A stretch of DNA of 64,000 nucleotides from Hippasteria phrygiana (Eukaryota; Echinodermata; Asteroidea; Valvatida; Goniasteridae), in the NCBI GenBank assembly GCA_037893225.1, contig JAZGUH010000541.1, positions 372,001 to 436,000 on the forward strand. Reading direction: 5' to 3'. Shown piece by piece: positions 1-12,900 of the stretch (the first letter of the stretch is position 1; every line of letters starts with the position of its first letter). The notes below the pieces were generated by a model. It worked only from the letters and a program-made list of their open reading frames with translations, searched no databases and was not told the DNA's origin. A program made the translations under genes and the position numbers.

Positions 1-89
1 ACATGCATAAGTTCTTCTGCGGCCGGTAACAGTTGGTCTACATTGATGTCCTTCCTCAAGTCACTGATATCACAGAGAGTCCAGTTCTT
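1..89 (-). CDS. Candidate exon of an unrecognised minus-strand gene (cut by window edge)
   Basis: Read on the minus strand, only one of three frames is open from an AG acceptor (complement at 90-91) to the window edge. It gives 29 codons beginning KNWTLCDISDLRKDINV. The other two frames stop within about 11 codons, and there is an in-frame stop just upstream of the acceptor, as expected at an exon start. The residue mix (hydrophobic and charged alternation, Trp and Cys near the start) looks like protein, but I recognise no family. It may belong to the same gene as the candidate exon at 2,195-2,317. The phases do not match directly, so at least one further exon would be needed between them. 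This is weak evidence based on one short open frame. Confidence 0.28.
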
Positions 90-2194
90 CTGTTTTACTT
101 AAAGCCAACTTCGCACATAATTTTTCGACCTCATGATATGCGGTCACGTAAAACACCTCGCTGCAATCTTCATCCTTAGTTGCACACGAAGTTGAAGCAC
201 CGCGACGCGAAGGGCTCAACTTTCATCCACTTGGATTTCCGTGACTCGAGTATCTTTATTTCCCGGCTATCATAATATTACGTTTACGCCTTGAATTCAT
301 CAATCCTTTTGTTTACAAATAACCAACTCATTCAATGTCCGCGATGCAGACTCGGGCCACATTCGATCTCCGGTGTTGTCTGACTCGGCGTGGTTTGTTG
401 ATCTGCTGCACTAACGTAACCTCAACCACTTGCTGGCAGTACATGTATTGACTTTTCGATCAGTGCGGCGTGTTGTTGTCTGGCCACGTGACCTCGTTGT
501 ACAGAAGCCAGTGGTACGGGGGCGGGTCCGAAGAGGTGGGAGGTTAAACCTATGCTCCTCAGAAAATCTTAAGGCTACCAAAATAATATCAGGATACTTT
601 CAAGACCTGGCCAGTAAATTGCCAGTGAATTGCCAGTAAATATTGGCTTAAATTCTTTCGCAGAAATACGGAATACATCAACATGATTAAAGCTCGATGG
701 TGTGTTTGCGTTATTTGTCTGGAAACGAAGACTCACTCTATCAACCACACAACAGTATAGTGTTTAACATTTCATTGTGTGGACGTTTCTGCCACGAGTC
801 TTAGTCAATTTTTTATAAATCGTATATAGAAACAGGCGGCCGTGGAAAAGTTGACATTGAGTTAAAAATAAATATTATTATTGGAATTAATAAATTGAAA
901 AAAAAAATTTAAATATGAAAAAAGAGTGATTGAAAACATATTATTGCATTCGCCCGTTACATGGAAATCTATACAATTGTATCTAAAATTACACGTAGCG
1001 TGTTTCTATAAATATTCATTATTAAACACAAATAAATTAAGGGAAATAATAACAAAGGAATTTTGAACTTTGACCTACTTTTGTTGTGTGGTCCACAAAG
1101 GGGTTAGTCAGTTGGCTATTTCTATAACAAAAAAATAAAGAACTCCTGAATACCTTTGTAACAAATTTTCACATCAGGTGTACTGAGTGAAAAGAACTGT
1201 GTAAGTTACATTTTGCCCGGAGCATGCAGCTCTGCGGGCACATTTTATTGTAAGCAGTTTTATTTTTCACTGGAAGGAGCAACCATGACAGGGTCATGTC
1301 AAATATGCCCCTTTAGCAAAGACTCATCGTTTATTTTCTTATAGTCAGCCTCCGTCAATAGGTATGAACTCGTTATATTGATTGGCACAAAATAAAACGT
1401 TCTATATAGAAGTCGTCTTTAGGGATACTGCTACGAACCAGTATTATCAATATCATCATTGAAGAACTGAACAATGCTGCAGAAATCGAAGTCCGACCGA
1501 TCGAACCTTAAAGGTAGTGTACAACATTTGCTTGAATGGATTTGGGGGGTTAGTATTTTTTATAGCAAATACTGTAACAGTGACCTGTTTATGGTTTTCT
1601 GTGCATAGATGCTGGGAAAACAGAGAAAACAGGGGGGAAATGCTGTCTGGTTCCCTTACACTACTTCAGACAAAACGGAACAATTTATCATGTCAGGGAA
1701 TTATCAGGTCGGGGAACTGGACTATTTCTATCGATTGTTGGCCGACCAAGGCTGGAAATTGATACAAAAATTCCACTTTTCTTGAAAATGACAGCACACC
1801 AGGTGCCATGATTTCACGAGATGCTCGAGAGTCGAGACTATTTACTTACGGTCAAGTAAGGTATTGCATAATAATTCGGTAGTTTTTTATGTTTGCAAAT
1901 GCTGTATATTACCTTTAACTGACATGGGGCCGTTATAAACCAAGGACCCCCTTTTAGGTGACATCAGCGTCCCGTAACTAGGGGTTGCTAACGGCTATAC
2001 GTGCCGCCGAGTCAGGCTAGCCTGGGTAGGTCTCTACGCCCACCAAGTCGGTACGCCCAGAGGAGTGGAACTTACACCAAAGGCTGTGTCAGGGAATAAC
2101 CTTGGCTAACCCCCTGACGGTTACGATCGGATTCAGTCAACACAGTACGTACAGTACAAGAGCTGGGGTTGTTTACGCTGCAAGTAGCTCTTAC
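90..2194. other. Non-coding stretch, AT-rich, with one repeat copy
   Basis: I see no convincing gene here. The part from about 850 to 1,250 is AT-rich. From about 1,507 a sequence starting AAAGGTAGTGTAC begins; a related start occurs at about 17,189, so this is probably a dispersed repeat. Short open frames at 430-639 and 1,517-1,762 have no family resemblance or splice support. Confidence 0.4.
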
Positions 2195-2317
2195 GGTCCA
2201 TTATTTGTCAATGCAAATTCGAAAATCGATATTTTAGTATCGATCAACAGTCGGTGAAGCATATCCTCTTTGGGAATTCCACTCTGATCGGATCCGACAG
2301 CAAACAATGCTGATTGA
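2195..2317 (-). CDS. Candidate internal exon of an unrecognised minus-strand gene
   Basis: On the minus strand a 123-bp segment is bounded by an AG acceptor (complement at 2,318-2,319) and a GT donor of the form GTAAGA (complement ending at 2,194). One frame is open throughout and reads ...SALFAVGSDQSGIPKEDM... and then LIDTKISIFEFAL. It would be entered and left in phase 2, so the exon is symmetric. The residue composition is protein-like with a helical hydrophobic pattern. I cannot assign a family. Transcript data or homology would be needed to confirm it. Together with the segment at 1-89 it suggests a minus-strand gene running off the left edge, divergent from COMMD7. Confidence 0.35.
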
Positions 2318-2847
2318 CTGGATTGCATGATCTGAAATATACAAATCAACAAAATTAGCTGGCCTAACGTTTTGAACTTAAACAAGTTCTTCCTCAAAGA
2401 CAAGTGGATGGACGTAAGGACGGCTAATTTTGCATATTCGGATCCGAAGATATTTTGGATGATGAAGGATTAATTTTTAGGCTGATGCGGTAGGATATAA
2501 TGCGCTTATGTGACAAAGGTGGTTGATTTCTCCATGATGAAAATAGTAATTAAATTACTGTAACAGTACTACGATGTGGATTAAGTCACATTGTTAGCTT
2601 CGGATGTCCTACACAATTTACCTAAGCACAGTTACGATTGTATTAAAGTGCATAATAGAAGGTATATTAATTGTTTTCATAATAAACTTTCGAATTTACT
2701 AGCTTTAATTGCAAGTGAAACTGGTATGAGCTGAAATATTGAATTAAAAATATTTTGCAGCACGTGCCCTAGCACTAATAAACCCAAAACATGCAAGAAA
2801 AATTGATAGTAAAATTTAAACAGGTAGAAACTTGATGGTTTTGTGAA

Positions 2848-3014
2848 TAGAGTACCGATTCAGTGATGACGACAATGCAATGTTTAGAACCAGAATACTT
2901 CTGTTATTGTGTGTCAATTTGCACGACTGGCTGTTAACAAAGGAACAGTCGAAATCTCCATTTTGTTTGGAGCCAGTTGTCATGCCAACTGACGTCAGAC
3001 TTCGGTATACTCTA
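2848..3014. mobile_element. MITE with TAGAGTACCGA termini, copy 1
   Basis: The segment begins TAGAGTACCGA and ends in the near-complement TCGGTATACTCTA. Interior motifs (GATGACG...CAATG, CAACTGACGTCAGACTTCGG) match the copy at 10,146-10,263 in inverted order. Small size, terminal inverted repeats and absence of coding capacity fit a non-autonomous DNA transposon. The overlapping open frames on both strands are by-products of this element. Confidence 0.6.
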
Positions 3015-3096
3015 TTGAAGCAACAACAGAACCTTTTTTCCAATTTGTCTCCTTTTTACGGGCTTTTGAGTCTTTCCTTTTTAAGTTAGTTTCAAC

Positions 3097-3344
3097 AGAC
3101 GAATTTCACATGGCCCGGCCATCTGCGCACTACCGTGTTGAAAGCGAGAATGTCAGTGCTAAACAAAAACAGTGTTATTCAACAAATTCATTCGTGCATG
3201 AATAAATCACGCCAACTTGAAAAATGGCAGCGCATGACAGCGCACTTAAACTGAAGTTGTTTACCCGGTATTGAGATCCTCGCTTTCAAACCAGGAAGTG
3301 CGCAGATCGGTGTTATTTTCGTCAATTCGGGATTCCTCTATTGA
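3097..3344. mobile_element. MITE with GCGCACTTCCGG inverted arms, copy 1 of 3
   Basis: Both ends carry inverted arms containing CTGCGCACT...GAAAGCGAG and its complement, around an interior with ATTCATGCATGAAT-like sequence. Related copies lie at 50,515-50,752 and 54,600-54,841, the latter two inside introns of ITIH gene B. No coding potential is visible. It is a dispersed non-autonomous element. Confidence 0.65.
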
Positions 3345-3347
3345 GTA

Positions 3348-3599
3348 ATGCACATAACAGTTTTCCCCACCCCTCCCCACTGCCCCACCCCTAATGTGGG
3401 GATTGTCACAACTGACCCCCACCCTGGGGCACTATACTCTCCTGCACAAAAGTATAGGGCCGATTATTGTTTTACACTCAAAGAAGGACCGAAGTCTCCA
3501 GCCTTGGGTACGAAAAAACATACCAATCCCGAAGTTCGGGGTGGGGGAGGTCCGGGAAACTTGAACAATATTGGCCCGGGTGCTTATATTTTTCCGTAG
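3348..3599 (+). CDS. Possible SHIPPO/STPG-repeat-like reading frame
   Basis: An 83-codon frame encodes ALYSPAQKYRADYCFTLKEG, then a segment containing GPKSPALGTKKHT, and ends NIGPGAYIFP followed by a stop. Sperm-tail PG-rich (SHIPPO, ODF3-like) proteins carry repeats of PGPGxY and similar SPxxKY stretches, and this frame resembles them. The first 25 codons are C-rich and may not be coding. It could be a single exon, a fragment or a processed pseudogene. No splice sites are clear enough to extend it. Family assignment is tentative. Confidence 0.3.
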   Translation: MHITVFPTPPHCPTPNVGIVTTDPHPGALYSPAQKYRADYCFTLKEGPKSPALGTKKHTNPEVRGGGGPGNLNNIGPGAYIFP

Positions 3600-3972
3600 G
3601 CGGGTAAAACAATTTTCATGAATAACTCAGTGGTTGCATTAATCAGTGCACAGCTAGCAATATGTTCTCGGTCTCTTTTTCCCCTTAAATTAAAAATATC
3701 CCAAAGATATCACAGGAAAGAAAAATGGGTTCTGTTCTTTTATAATTATTAAACATAACTTTCTCATCAAAACTACTGAATTATTCATGATTATTGCTTC
3801 ACCCGCACCTAGTACCTACGGAAAAGAAATAAGCGGTCTGGGTGCATAAAAAATTGGTCAGCGACCAGCCAAGTGAGGGCGCGATTCACGACCGATTATT
3901 TTCGAAAGGTAACCAGTCGTAACTCGTTATTAGTAAATGAACTGCAGCAAAGCACCTGACTAATCTCACAAG

Positions 3973-6900
3973 ATGGCCACAACATTTCATTTTGTGGCGG
4001 AAACGCCTCCCGATTCCATGTTTTCTGAGATTCAGACGCTAAATAAATTCAATGATGAGGTAAGGTTGAAAAGGATATACAGTGTAGATGAGTATGATCT
4101 GCTGGGCATAGTGAGTTTTTACCCTGATTTGGAAAAAAACGGAGAGAAAACTGTCCATTGGGGGGCCGCGCCACGCCGGGGCACTGACTTCGATTGCAAC
4201 TGTACTGTACACCTATTTGCATTGTGCAGATTTTGTTGGTCTGTTATTTACATTTGGTATGTTTAATTGTTTTTCAGCAATTCAACGAGATAGTATCTAT
4301 TGTCTTGACATTTCTCTTGGAACCTGATAAGGTAGGAATGTGCATGCGCTATGTCCAGGGTGATGTTCTGATGTTTAACGTTTGCATTTGTTTGTTGGGT
4401 TGACTGGTTCTGCTTTTGTAAACTAATAAAAGTCAGATGACAAAGTAATAATAATAATAATAATGATTATTTAAAAAAAAAATGTCCATGTCACAATGCA
4501 ATGACATCTCAAACTTGCGCTGTACAATTATTAGAAATAAGTATAAACCAACTACATGTAATTAAAAACCAAATAAGTTTAATTAAGTAAACATAGTTAA
4601 AATACTGTTTAAAAAGATAAGTTTTCAAAGAGGTTTCAAAAACGTGATGCGACTGGCAGCCTGTTCCACAGTCGTGGAGCAAAAATTGTGAAAGAGCGAT
4701 CACCATAATAACATGTTTTGCTAAGTGGCTGCCATAGACATACCACCCCTGAAGTTGTCGATCGCAAACTACGTGTAGTTAATTTAGGAGTTAGCAACTC
4801 ACACAAATAAGCTGGTGCCAATCCATTGACAATTAGGAAAACAAGGCATAGAATTTTAAATTCCAAGCGTTTATTTACTGGTAGCCAATGTAAGCTTTTC
4901 AATACTGGGGTGATACGCTCAGATTTTTTCGTTCTGGTAACAAGGCGTGCAGCTGAATTTTTTTAAAGAAAGTAAGAAAAATAGCTGAAAAGATTGGTCA
5001 GGTACAGAAAAATCTTCGAAAATAACCAACCAACCATCCTTGATAACAGCTGTCTAAACATGCAGCACAACCTGCTATTACACGATTTACGCCAGCAAAA
5101 TTCGTTACAAAAAAAGGCAAAAATTTACCGGGTACATGTAAGCCAGTGAACACTGAGTAACTATACACAATGACATGCCAAGAATATGTAACACAGAAAA
5201 TACAAAGTTCTTTCCCTATACTGCATGAACATTTCCTGACAAAGGTCTCAAAATAAAAGGTTTTGCCATGTGTTTTATACAATTCTGAAAATGAGTGGAT
5301 GATTTATTTTCAACAGATTTTGCTGTTCCTGACCAATCTTTGTGGGGTTATTAAAGTAAAATCTTTCAAAATAGCTTACCCTGCAGAAGTTCATAATCAT
5401 ACATGTACATATTTTGCTGAATATGTCATTTTCAAGTTTCAACCGTTATTACGTGTTTTCCACTGTTGGGAAGAATGTCCTGATACAATGATAGAAGGGG
5501 AAGATTTTACTTTAATACCCCCACCAAAATCGGTAAGGAACAGCAAATCTTGGAAAATAACCATCCATCTGTGTTCATAATTGTATAAACACTTGGCACA
5601 ACCTTTAATTTTGAGAATTTTGTTGGGATATTTTAGTGCAATATATAGGGGAAGAAAGTTTGTGTTTTCTGTGTTAGAACTTTCTTGGCACCATGTATAG
5701 TCACTCAATGTGTTCACATACATGTTGATTTCTTCCTCATTTTTTTTACAGATTTTGCTGACATAAATCTTGAAATAACAGGTTGTGCCACATGTTTAGT
5801 CAGTTGTTATCAAAGAGGGTTGGTTATTTTCCAAGATTTTGCTGTTCTTGACCGATTTTGGTGGGGGGTATTAAAGTAAAATCTTTCCGTAACTAATGGT
5901 GCCAAGGTGCTACACTCCTGAACCCATCAAAATTAGACAAAACCTGCTGTTGGAGTTGGATCCCATACCCTGAATTTTCTGGGCTGCGTGAATTTGAACT
6001 CAAAGTATAGAGGCCAAGTAATATTTAAAAGTTGCAATTTTTGTGTAGATTGTTGACTTTCTTTACATTGTCTGATCCCGGTCAAACTATTGTGCCTTGC
6101 ATTGTTGTTTTTAGTCCAACCACTTGATCAACCAACTTGATGATTTTGCCAGAGATGAGGGGGTTAGTGTTACCCCCCTGAGGAACATTGTACGCAGTGT
6201 CATCACCATACTTAACAGTAAGTACACTGTACACTTGAGCTACTGAAATTGTTAATTTTTACAACAATGTGTAAATTTTGTTTAGTTGTGTGACTGATGT
6301 TTGGTGAATGATGGCACAGTCATGTCTATGCCTGCTACAGGTACATACATTTCTGATCACCGTAAGGCAAAACAAAAATAGTGTGTTTCCGATAACGGTC
6401 TGAACAAAATCCAGGTAGGTAGGTAGGAAATGTTTTTCTATTTTGTCTTCTTTTTTTCATTTTAGTTCTGCATGCATAAATTTTGCGTCAGTACTAATTT
6501 GCGTGTTCTTTTGCAATGTTTGAAACTCACTAAACATAAATGTAGTGTTCTAATCTCTGTTCCAGGGCTTGAAATGAACGACGGCCACGACGGCCAGTGC
6601 CGTCGTTGCCTTCTTACTGGCCGCGGCGCCCCACACAAAATCTCCGTCTTCACGGCCAGTTTTGCCTTGCCCCAAATTTACCTTGGCCGTCGTGCCCTTT
6701 TTGCAAAAACACAGCCACTACAAGTACAATCCTTCATATCATTTGCTTTTTCGATGTCATGCCAGCCCTTCATAAAATCTCGCTGCACAACACGTTGGCG
6801 ATCGCGCGTACAGAATCACAGTACATGCACGCACACAAACTATTAATCTGGTCCAGTTTCGGAGTGTGCCGATACTTCAAGCATCAACACCCCCACCGCA

Positions 6901-9900
6901 AGATTAAATGTGTGTATTCGTACATATACACAAAGCAGCAGGAGTATGTACATGTACATGTACGGCAACGTTTACGTTCAGTCAACTGACTTTCTTTTTC
7001 TCAGTACTTGCACGTGTGCGCCTCACAATACGCATCGATGTTCGTGTACGAGGAAACGCGCTCTTGTAGGCGGCGCTATGAAGCACGCCTTCGGCGCGCT
7101 ACAAATACGTACAGTAACTTCATGAACTTTGGTCACAACACGCAGTGTTCCGATTGTCAAAAGTTTCGATGAATAATTAGGCCAAAAAAATCGATAGAGA
7201 AAGAAGATTTCTGCACGTTAATTCACAGAACTTGATCTATTTTGTCTGTGTATGCATTTTCCTTGTTCATGAATTTATTTCGAGGTTGTACCGCTTGTAC
7301 ACCGCAGCGTGTTTCCCCGACATTTCCTGCCGCAACACGAGGTTTATCGCCCGCCACACAAAGTGCATCACGCACGCTTACCACCGTACGATAAACCATG
7401 GAGAAATTTATTTCTCCATGGATAAACGGACAGTGTTGGCCAGTTTCCCATCGTGGTTAGCGTTATGGTTATAAATTAGCGTTGTGCATAGTGATGTGTA
7501 CAACCTAAATTATCCATGATTTTTAAGAATTATCTACCGTAAATATTTTTGACATTAATTAAGGCAAGTTTTGATAATTTTGTTTGGCAATTTTTTGTTA
7601 TAGCTTTCGTAGCGTAAACGGAAATAGTTTAGGCTGAAATTCACATATAATTGAATACCCATGTGATCGGAAGCAGTATGTTTTTGGCCTCATAGTCTTA
7701 CTCTTACTCTTAGTTAAATACGTTTTGAACGGAAACAAATCAACAGTGCCGCGCCCTCCGTGCCCTTTCTGCAGATATAATTTGGCCTTGGTGCCCTACT
7801 TACTGGCCTTGGTGCCCTCCATAATTTTGCTTTATTCAAGGCCAAAGTGGCCTTGCCCTAAAAATTACCAAATTCAAGGCCTGCTGTTCTACTCATAATT
7901 CATAAAGAATTGTCTCAAGTTGAAAACTGGTAAAATCAGAGTTGAACTGATTCTAAAAAAAAAATCATAACATGGCAATACAGAAAGAGGTCAAAGTCCT
8001 CCTTAGATCAGTGCAATGTTTTCAATGTGAACAAGCATTTCAGCAGTTTTCAATATGAGAAGGTATATTTTGTTCACCCTTTCATTCCATTGTTGTACAC
8101 TTACTTGCATTTTACCCAGACTGATGAACCTCCGGGTTGCTGGGTGAATTTCTTTTTTCACTCAGTAGGCTCAGTGGTGCAAGGTGTACCATATTAACCC
8201 TAACCCTGCTAAATGCAACAGAATGCACCAATGGTAAAAAGTTGTTGCATTTAGCAGTCAAGGCATGTCTCCTGGTCTGATGTATTCTGTTGTATTATTA
8301 TACATGTATAAGCCTCCAGCAACAAGGCTGGTACAGATGAGTTCACTGCAAAGTGTAACATTGCATTTGCCAGGGTTCGTATTTCAGCTGTGTTGCATTC
8401 TGTTGCATTTGGCAGGGTGCTTAGAGAATACCTCTTGGGGGTTAGGTTTTTTTTTAAACATCTAGAAATATATGAAACTGCTAGCGCAAGGTTATTCTGT
8501 TTTTACTATTTTATGTCAGCTTGTCAGTGTCTGACGTAAACATGTATTGTGAGTCTCTGGGTATTTGAAATGTTTTGCGAGACGAAGAGCTTCCTGATTC
8601 CAAGTCCAGCTAGTGCCTACTGTGTGATCCTACTCTGAAGAAAACTACAAACTGACCCAGAGTTGAAGTTCATCTATTCTGCATTCTTCAAGATACACAG
8701 CATATTAAACAGTTCAATAAAAAACCTTTAAAACTTGGCACCGATTTTTTTATATTTTATTCCCACAGCAGAATCACTTGTCTACTATAAAGAAGTCTAA
8801 TATTTAATGTCTCATATTTAATGCCAGACGCATGGAAACTTACATGTATGCCAACTTTTGTTCGATATCCATTTATTTTGATACCGAAATATCAGCAAAA
8901 AAATATCGCGATATTTCGATATTATTGTGATGAGGTCACTTTTTCCTTACCAGAAGAACGGAGGAATAAAAAATAATACATGATGGAAATCACCATGGCA
9001 TCATGAAATAGGGGTTACCGTGGATCGGGCCCGCCACAGGGATTGAGCTCGGATCCGCTATTAAATTTTTTAAAAATCTTGGCCGACCACCGAGATCGCG
9101 AATCGGGCCGTTGGCCGGCAAGATCGGGGGGCCGGGTTGACAAGGCTTCACTCGTTGAGTATAGTTGGAGTACCACTACATTTACCTTCAGTTGGCTTCT
9201 TTACGGCACTTTAGAAAGACTAGCGTTTGTTTCTATTTCGGCATTGTTGATTAGTAACAGCTGATAATTAATACCATGGACGCCTACAATCACACGTGAG
9301 CTGTCAATTTTTTTTTTATTATTGAAGCAATTGCTCTACCTCCCCCCCCCCCAGGTCTTAGTAGCCTTTTCTCAAGACTAAGTTCGCAACTAGTTAGCTG
9401 CGTGTACGTACATTGTACACTGGGAATAATACGGTAGCATTCAGTGCGGTTGTTTGCACTTGACCAAGACTACACCCACGATGGAATATGCACGCACACA
9501 TGTGCGCTATAATGAACGGTGCAGAGAAGTTTTGTCGGAGTTTATAAAACGATCCAAGAAACAACACATTTAGTACATAATGTATTTTTTTTATTCCTCC
9601 ATGGTACATCATACGTTACATGTACTATTCTACTGTCAAATTTATTGGAAATAGCTGGAATTTCGAGCAAGGTAATCTGGACTGATACACACTTAATACA
9701 CACTTAGATAAATCTTGAACGCTGCGAAAAGCAATATCGCGATATTCTTCGGTATATCGCACGTTTTAACACAGGTATGTTTGTGTCAAATTATGGGCGG
9801 TCTCAAGTATGTTCGTTGCAAATAATTGCAAATAGTGCTCATTAAAAATTTTCAACTAGCAAAATGGCAATAAAAAGTTTGAGGTCGGCAATTTGGCCCC

Positions 9901-12900
9901 AAAAATTCTAAGTCGGTCGGGTTACCGGAAACACACCATTGTTTTTGTTTTGCCTAACCAAAACTATCCTGTTTTTAAACCCCCGTCAATGCAGTGAGCA
10001 TGCACCCTAGGGGGGTAAGGTTAACCCTAACCCACCCCCCCCCCCCCCCCCCCCCCCCCAGGGTGTATGCAAAATCATATTAATATTGATGGATTTAGCA
10101 GGGTTAGGGTTAAAATGTTTCTGTAAATTAGGGCTGTCCTGAATATAGAGTACCGAAGTCTGACGTCAGTTGCTGGGGCAATGGTTCTACACACATGCAG
10201 TTTAGAATGTATTCTGGTTCCAAACATTGCATTGATTGACGTCATCACTTCGGTACTCTATGGTGAATATTCGAATATTTGATCGTCAACCGAATATTTG
10301 AATACCTTTTTGCCGGTTCGAATATTCAGAAAAAATGTATACATGCACATACAGATAGGACTCTGCTATTTTAATAGAAAAGTTACGGCACTTTTTTTTA
10401 ATAGCAGTGTCAAATGCCGCATTTTTGTCGAGAGTAACTTTTTGTGGACGGAGGTTTAGGCTATTGTTCCCGTCCGTAAAACCCTTGTCACTTATAAAAA
10501 TAATTACTTTAAAAATGCATGCTGGAGTTTGGTTTCTTGTTATCAAAAGATTTTGATCACGCGGTCCATAATATCAATCGCCGCACATAAAACACCGCCG
10601 TGCTTTGTGTGCAACTTTTTTGCTGCTGCGGCATGCAGTTGCAGCAGACGCATAAAAAAAACTTGATCGGCGAGTATCGAATATTCAGTCAAAGCCAGTT
10701 TCAAATAATCGAATACTAAATTTTCCGAAAACATTTACAGTAGGCTGTTCAGCCTACTGTAAATGTTCCGAATACCTTTTTTTGATGGGTAAAGACAAAA
10801 TGTGTTTGGTGTATCTAGGGAGTGGAATGTTGCCGACCTCAAAATGTCGATTGGTCATGCCCAAATAGTCAAATCTGAAAAGTTTGCCCTACAGTCATCT
10901 CCTCTTTGTAATACACAAGCTTAGTATTACTGTGCTTGAATTTGGAACACTAACCTGCAGTTTTATACGGCTTTTATTTCAGTATGCACGTACTTGTCTG
11001 CTGTCCTGTTTGAAAGAGGCAATATATGCAGAATACTTGAAGAATGTTTGCAGGTAGTAATTACAAATTAGAGTTAGGACTTGAGTGTAAATAAAAATCT
11101 ACTTGTCCTTTGCATTAGATGCTGTGAAGAGAAATATGACACCGGCGCAGCTGAAGGAAGATCTTGTCAACCTTGGTGTGTACAACGTTTTAAATTTATT
11201 GTATTTATTTATATCTTATTTATCCTGGGTAGCTTCAGTGATCAGTGCATTAGCACTGTTCTCCCGCAGGGCCCAGTTTTTGCCAGTGAATTGAGATAAG
11301 ATGCCGAAGGAAATTTCAGTTTTAGTAGTGGGAGGGAAAACCTCAGAACAATTATTTCTTGGGGAAAACCCACGCAATCAGGTAGGGACTGAAAACCCAA
11401 TCCACATAGTGCACCTGGATGGGAATCGAACCAGGGTCACCAGAGGTGGAAGGCGAGGAAAGAACCACTAAACCAAGCTGACCGCTTATTGATGCTTAAC
11501 CCCTTGCGTATGGTTGACACAAATACGTGCAGATTGAAAATTGTCACCAGGCCGGTTGACTTCTATTTGTGTCAATCTCTGCACTTTTAATCCATTATTG
11601 GGGTATTGTGTACGTTATGCTTGGCTGCACAAGCCTCTTGTTTCCGTTTTGCTTGGCTGCATAACCCGACCTGGTGCCCCGGCGCCTCCCATCTAAAACC
11701 CGGGGTCAAGGGGTTAATCCATATGATTTCTGCTGTGAGGACCCAAATACTAAAAATCCTAACGATGCCCATTCCAGGCATACCAAAAACACAGAAAATC
11801 AGCTTTATGATCAGACTAAGGCATTTATTTGCTTGCAGGTACATTTGTTTAATGCCCAACCTCATTATGCTTGTCATAGATGGAGAACAGAGACGAAATC
11901 ACTGTAAATGTCTTCTTTTTTTTACAGGTTTAAAAGAAGAGAGATCAACCCATCTTGCTAATCAGGTATCAGTGTTGTAGTCAAGACCATCACAAGACCA
12001 CACAAGACCCTGCAAGATCAGCACAAGACTAGCAGTCTTAATCCAAAGTCTCAAGCTATTCAAATGAACTGTAACAAAAGCATTCCTTTGTCATGATTTA
12101 TGCCTGTTACAAGCTGGTCTTGTGAATGGTCTTGTGCCTGAACTTGAAATGGTCTCGACTACAACACTGTCAGGTATAGTTTTATAGCCCCCGTTAATTA
12201 TATTTTGACAGCTTTCATCATGTTGACAATTTTCCCAAACCTTATTAAAAAGGTAGCACCATTTTGAAAAGGTAGTGCCATTTTCTACGTGCCTATAAAT
12301 GCTATGAATCACATATATTATGCACATTTCTTGTGCCAAGACTGTTAAATGATTTTCAAAAGTAAAAACCTTCAAATGCCGGTCTTGTTCCCTTATGAGA
12401 ATGGCATGAAATATTTTTGTGTGCAATACCTAAATTCTGAGCTCAACACTGCAGTTATGCAATTATATGGACTACAATAATATTTAGGGGTAAAATTGCC
12501 CTCCCTAGTCCCTACAGAGTTGTGCTCTACTCAAATAAACAACTTACCTAAAACCAGAATATATCATTTACCCTAACAATCCCCATCCAGCCAAACTCCA
12601 ACACCAGGTTGCGTTGGAATTTGACGGGTTAGGTACTGTGTACTTTTAAAGTGGGGTTGCATTTTGTTGGATTTTGACATGATGGGTACTGTAGCTGCAC
12701 AGAAACAGTGTTGGGTTTTGACTGATTGGGGAAGGTTGGTTCGAGCAATGGCTACATAGAGCTCTGGTGTTGGGATGTGTGTGTGGCTGTATGTTTTGTT
12801 TGACATGCAGTGAACAATGGGGTACGGAGGTAGAACAAACAATGGAATCAACAGCTTTTATGGTGTCTTACATAATACTTTTAAGGAACACATACATTGA

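Larger units (their letters stand above)
6219..11118 (+). other. COMMD7 intron 3, repeat-filled
   Basis: This 4.9-kb intron holds the hAT-like element, a hairpin of CCATGGAGAAAT halves at 7,396-7,421, a GCATTTAGCAGGG-containing stretch near 8,170-8,430, a 25-base C run at 10,035-10,059 flanked by CCCTAA/TTAGGG words, and the nested MITE pair at 10,130-10,755. I see no coding exon in it. Confidence 0.7.

Noticed and set aside
6910..7125. Plus-strand 71-codon frame with Cys-rich part (STCTCAPHNTHRCSCTRKRA)
   Set aside because: It lies inside the hAT-like element, has no splice support and no signal peptide; composition follows the local GT/AC-rich repeats.
10018..10110. Telomere-like TTAGGG/CCCTAA sequence
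   Set aside because: Only two or three irregular units on either side of a C run; this is not an array.
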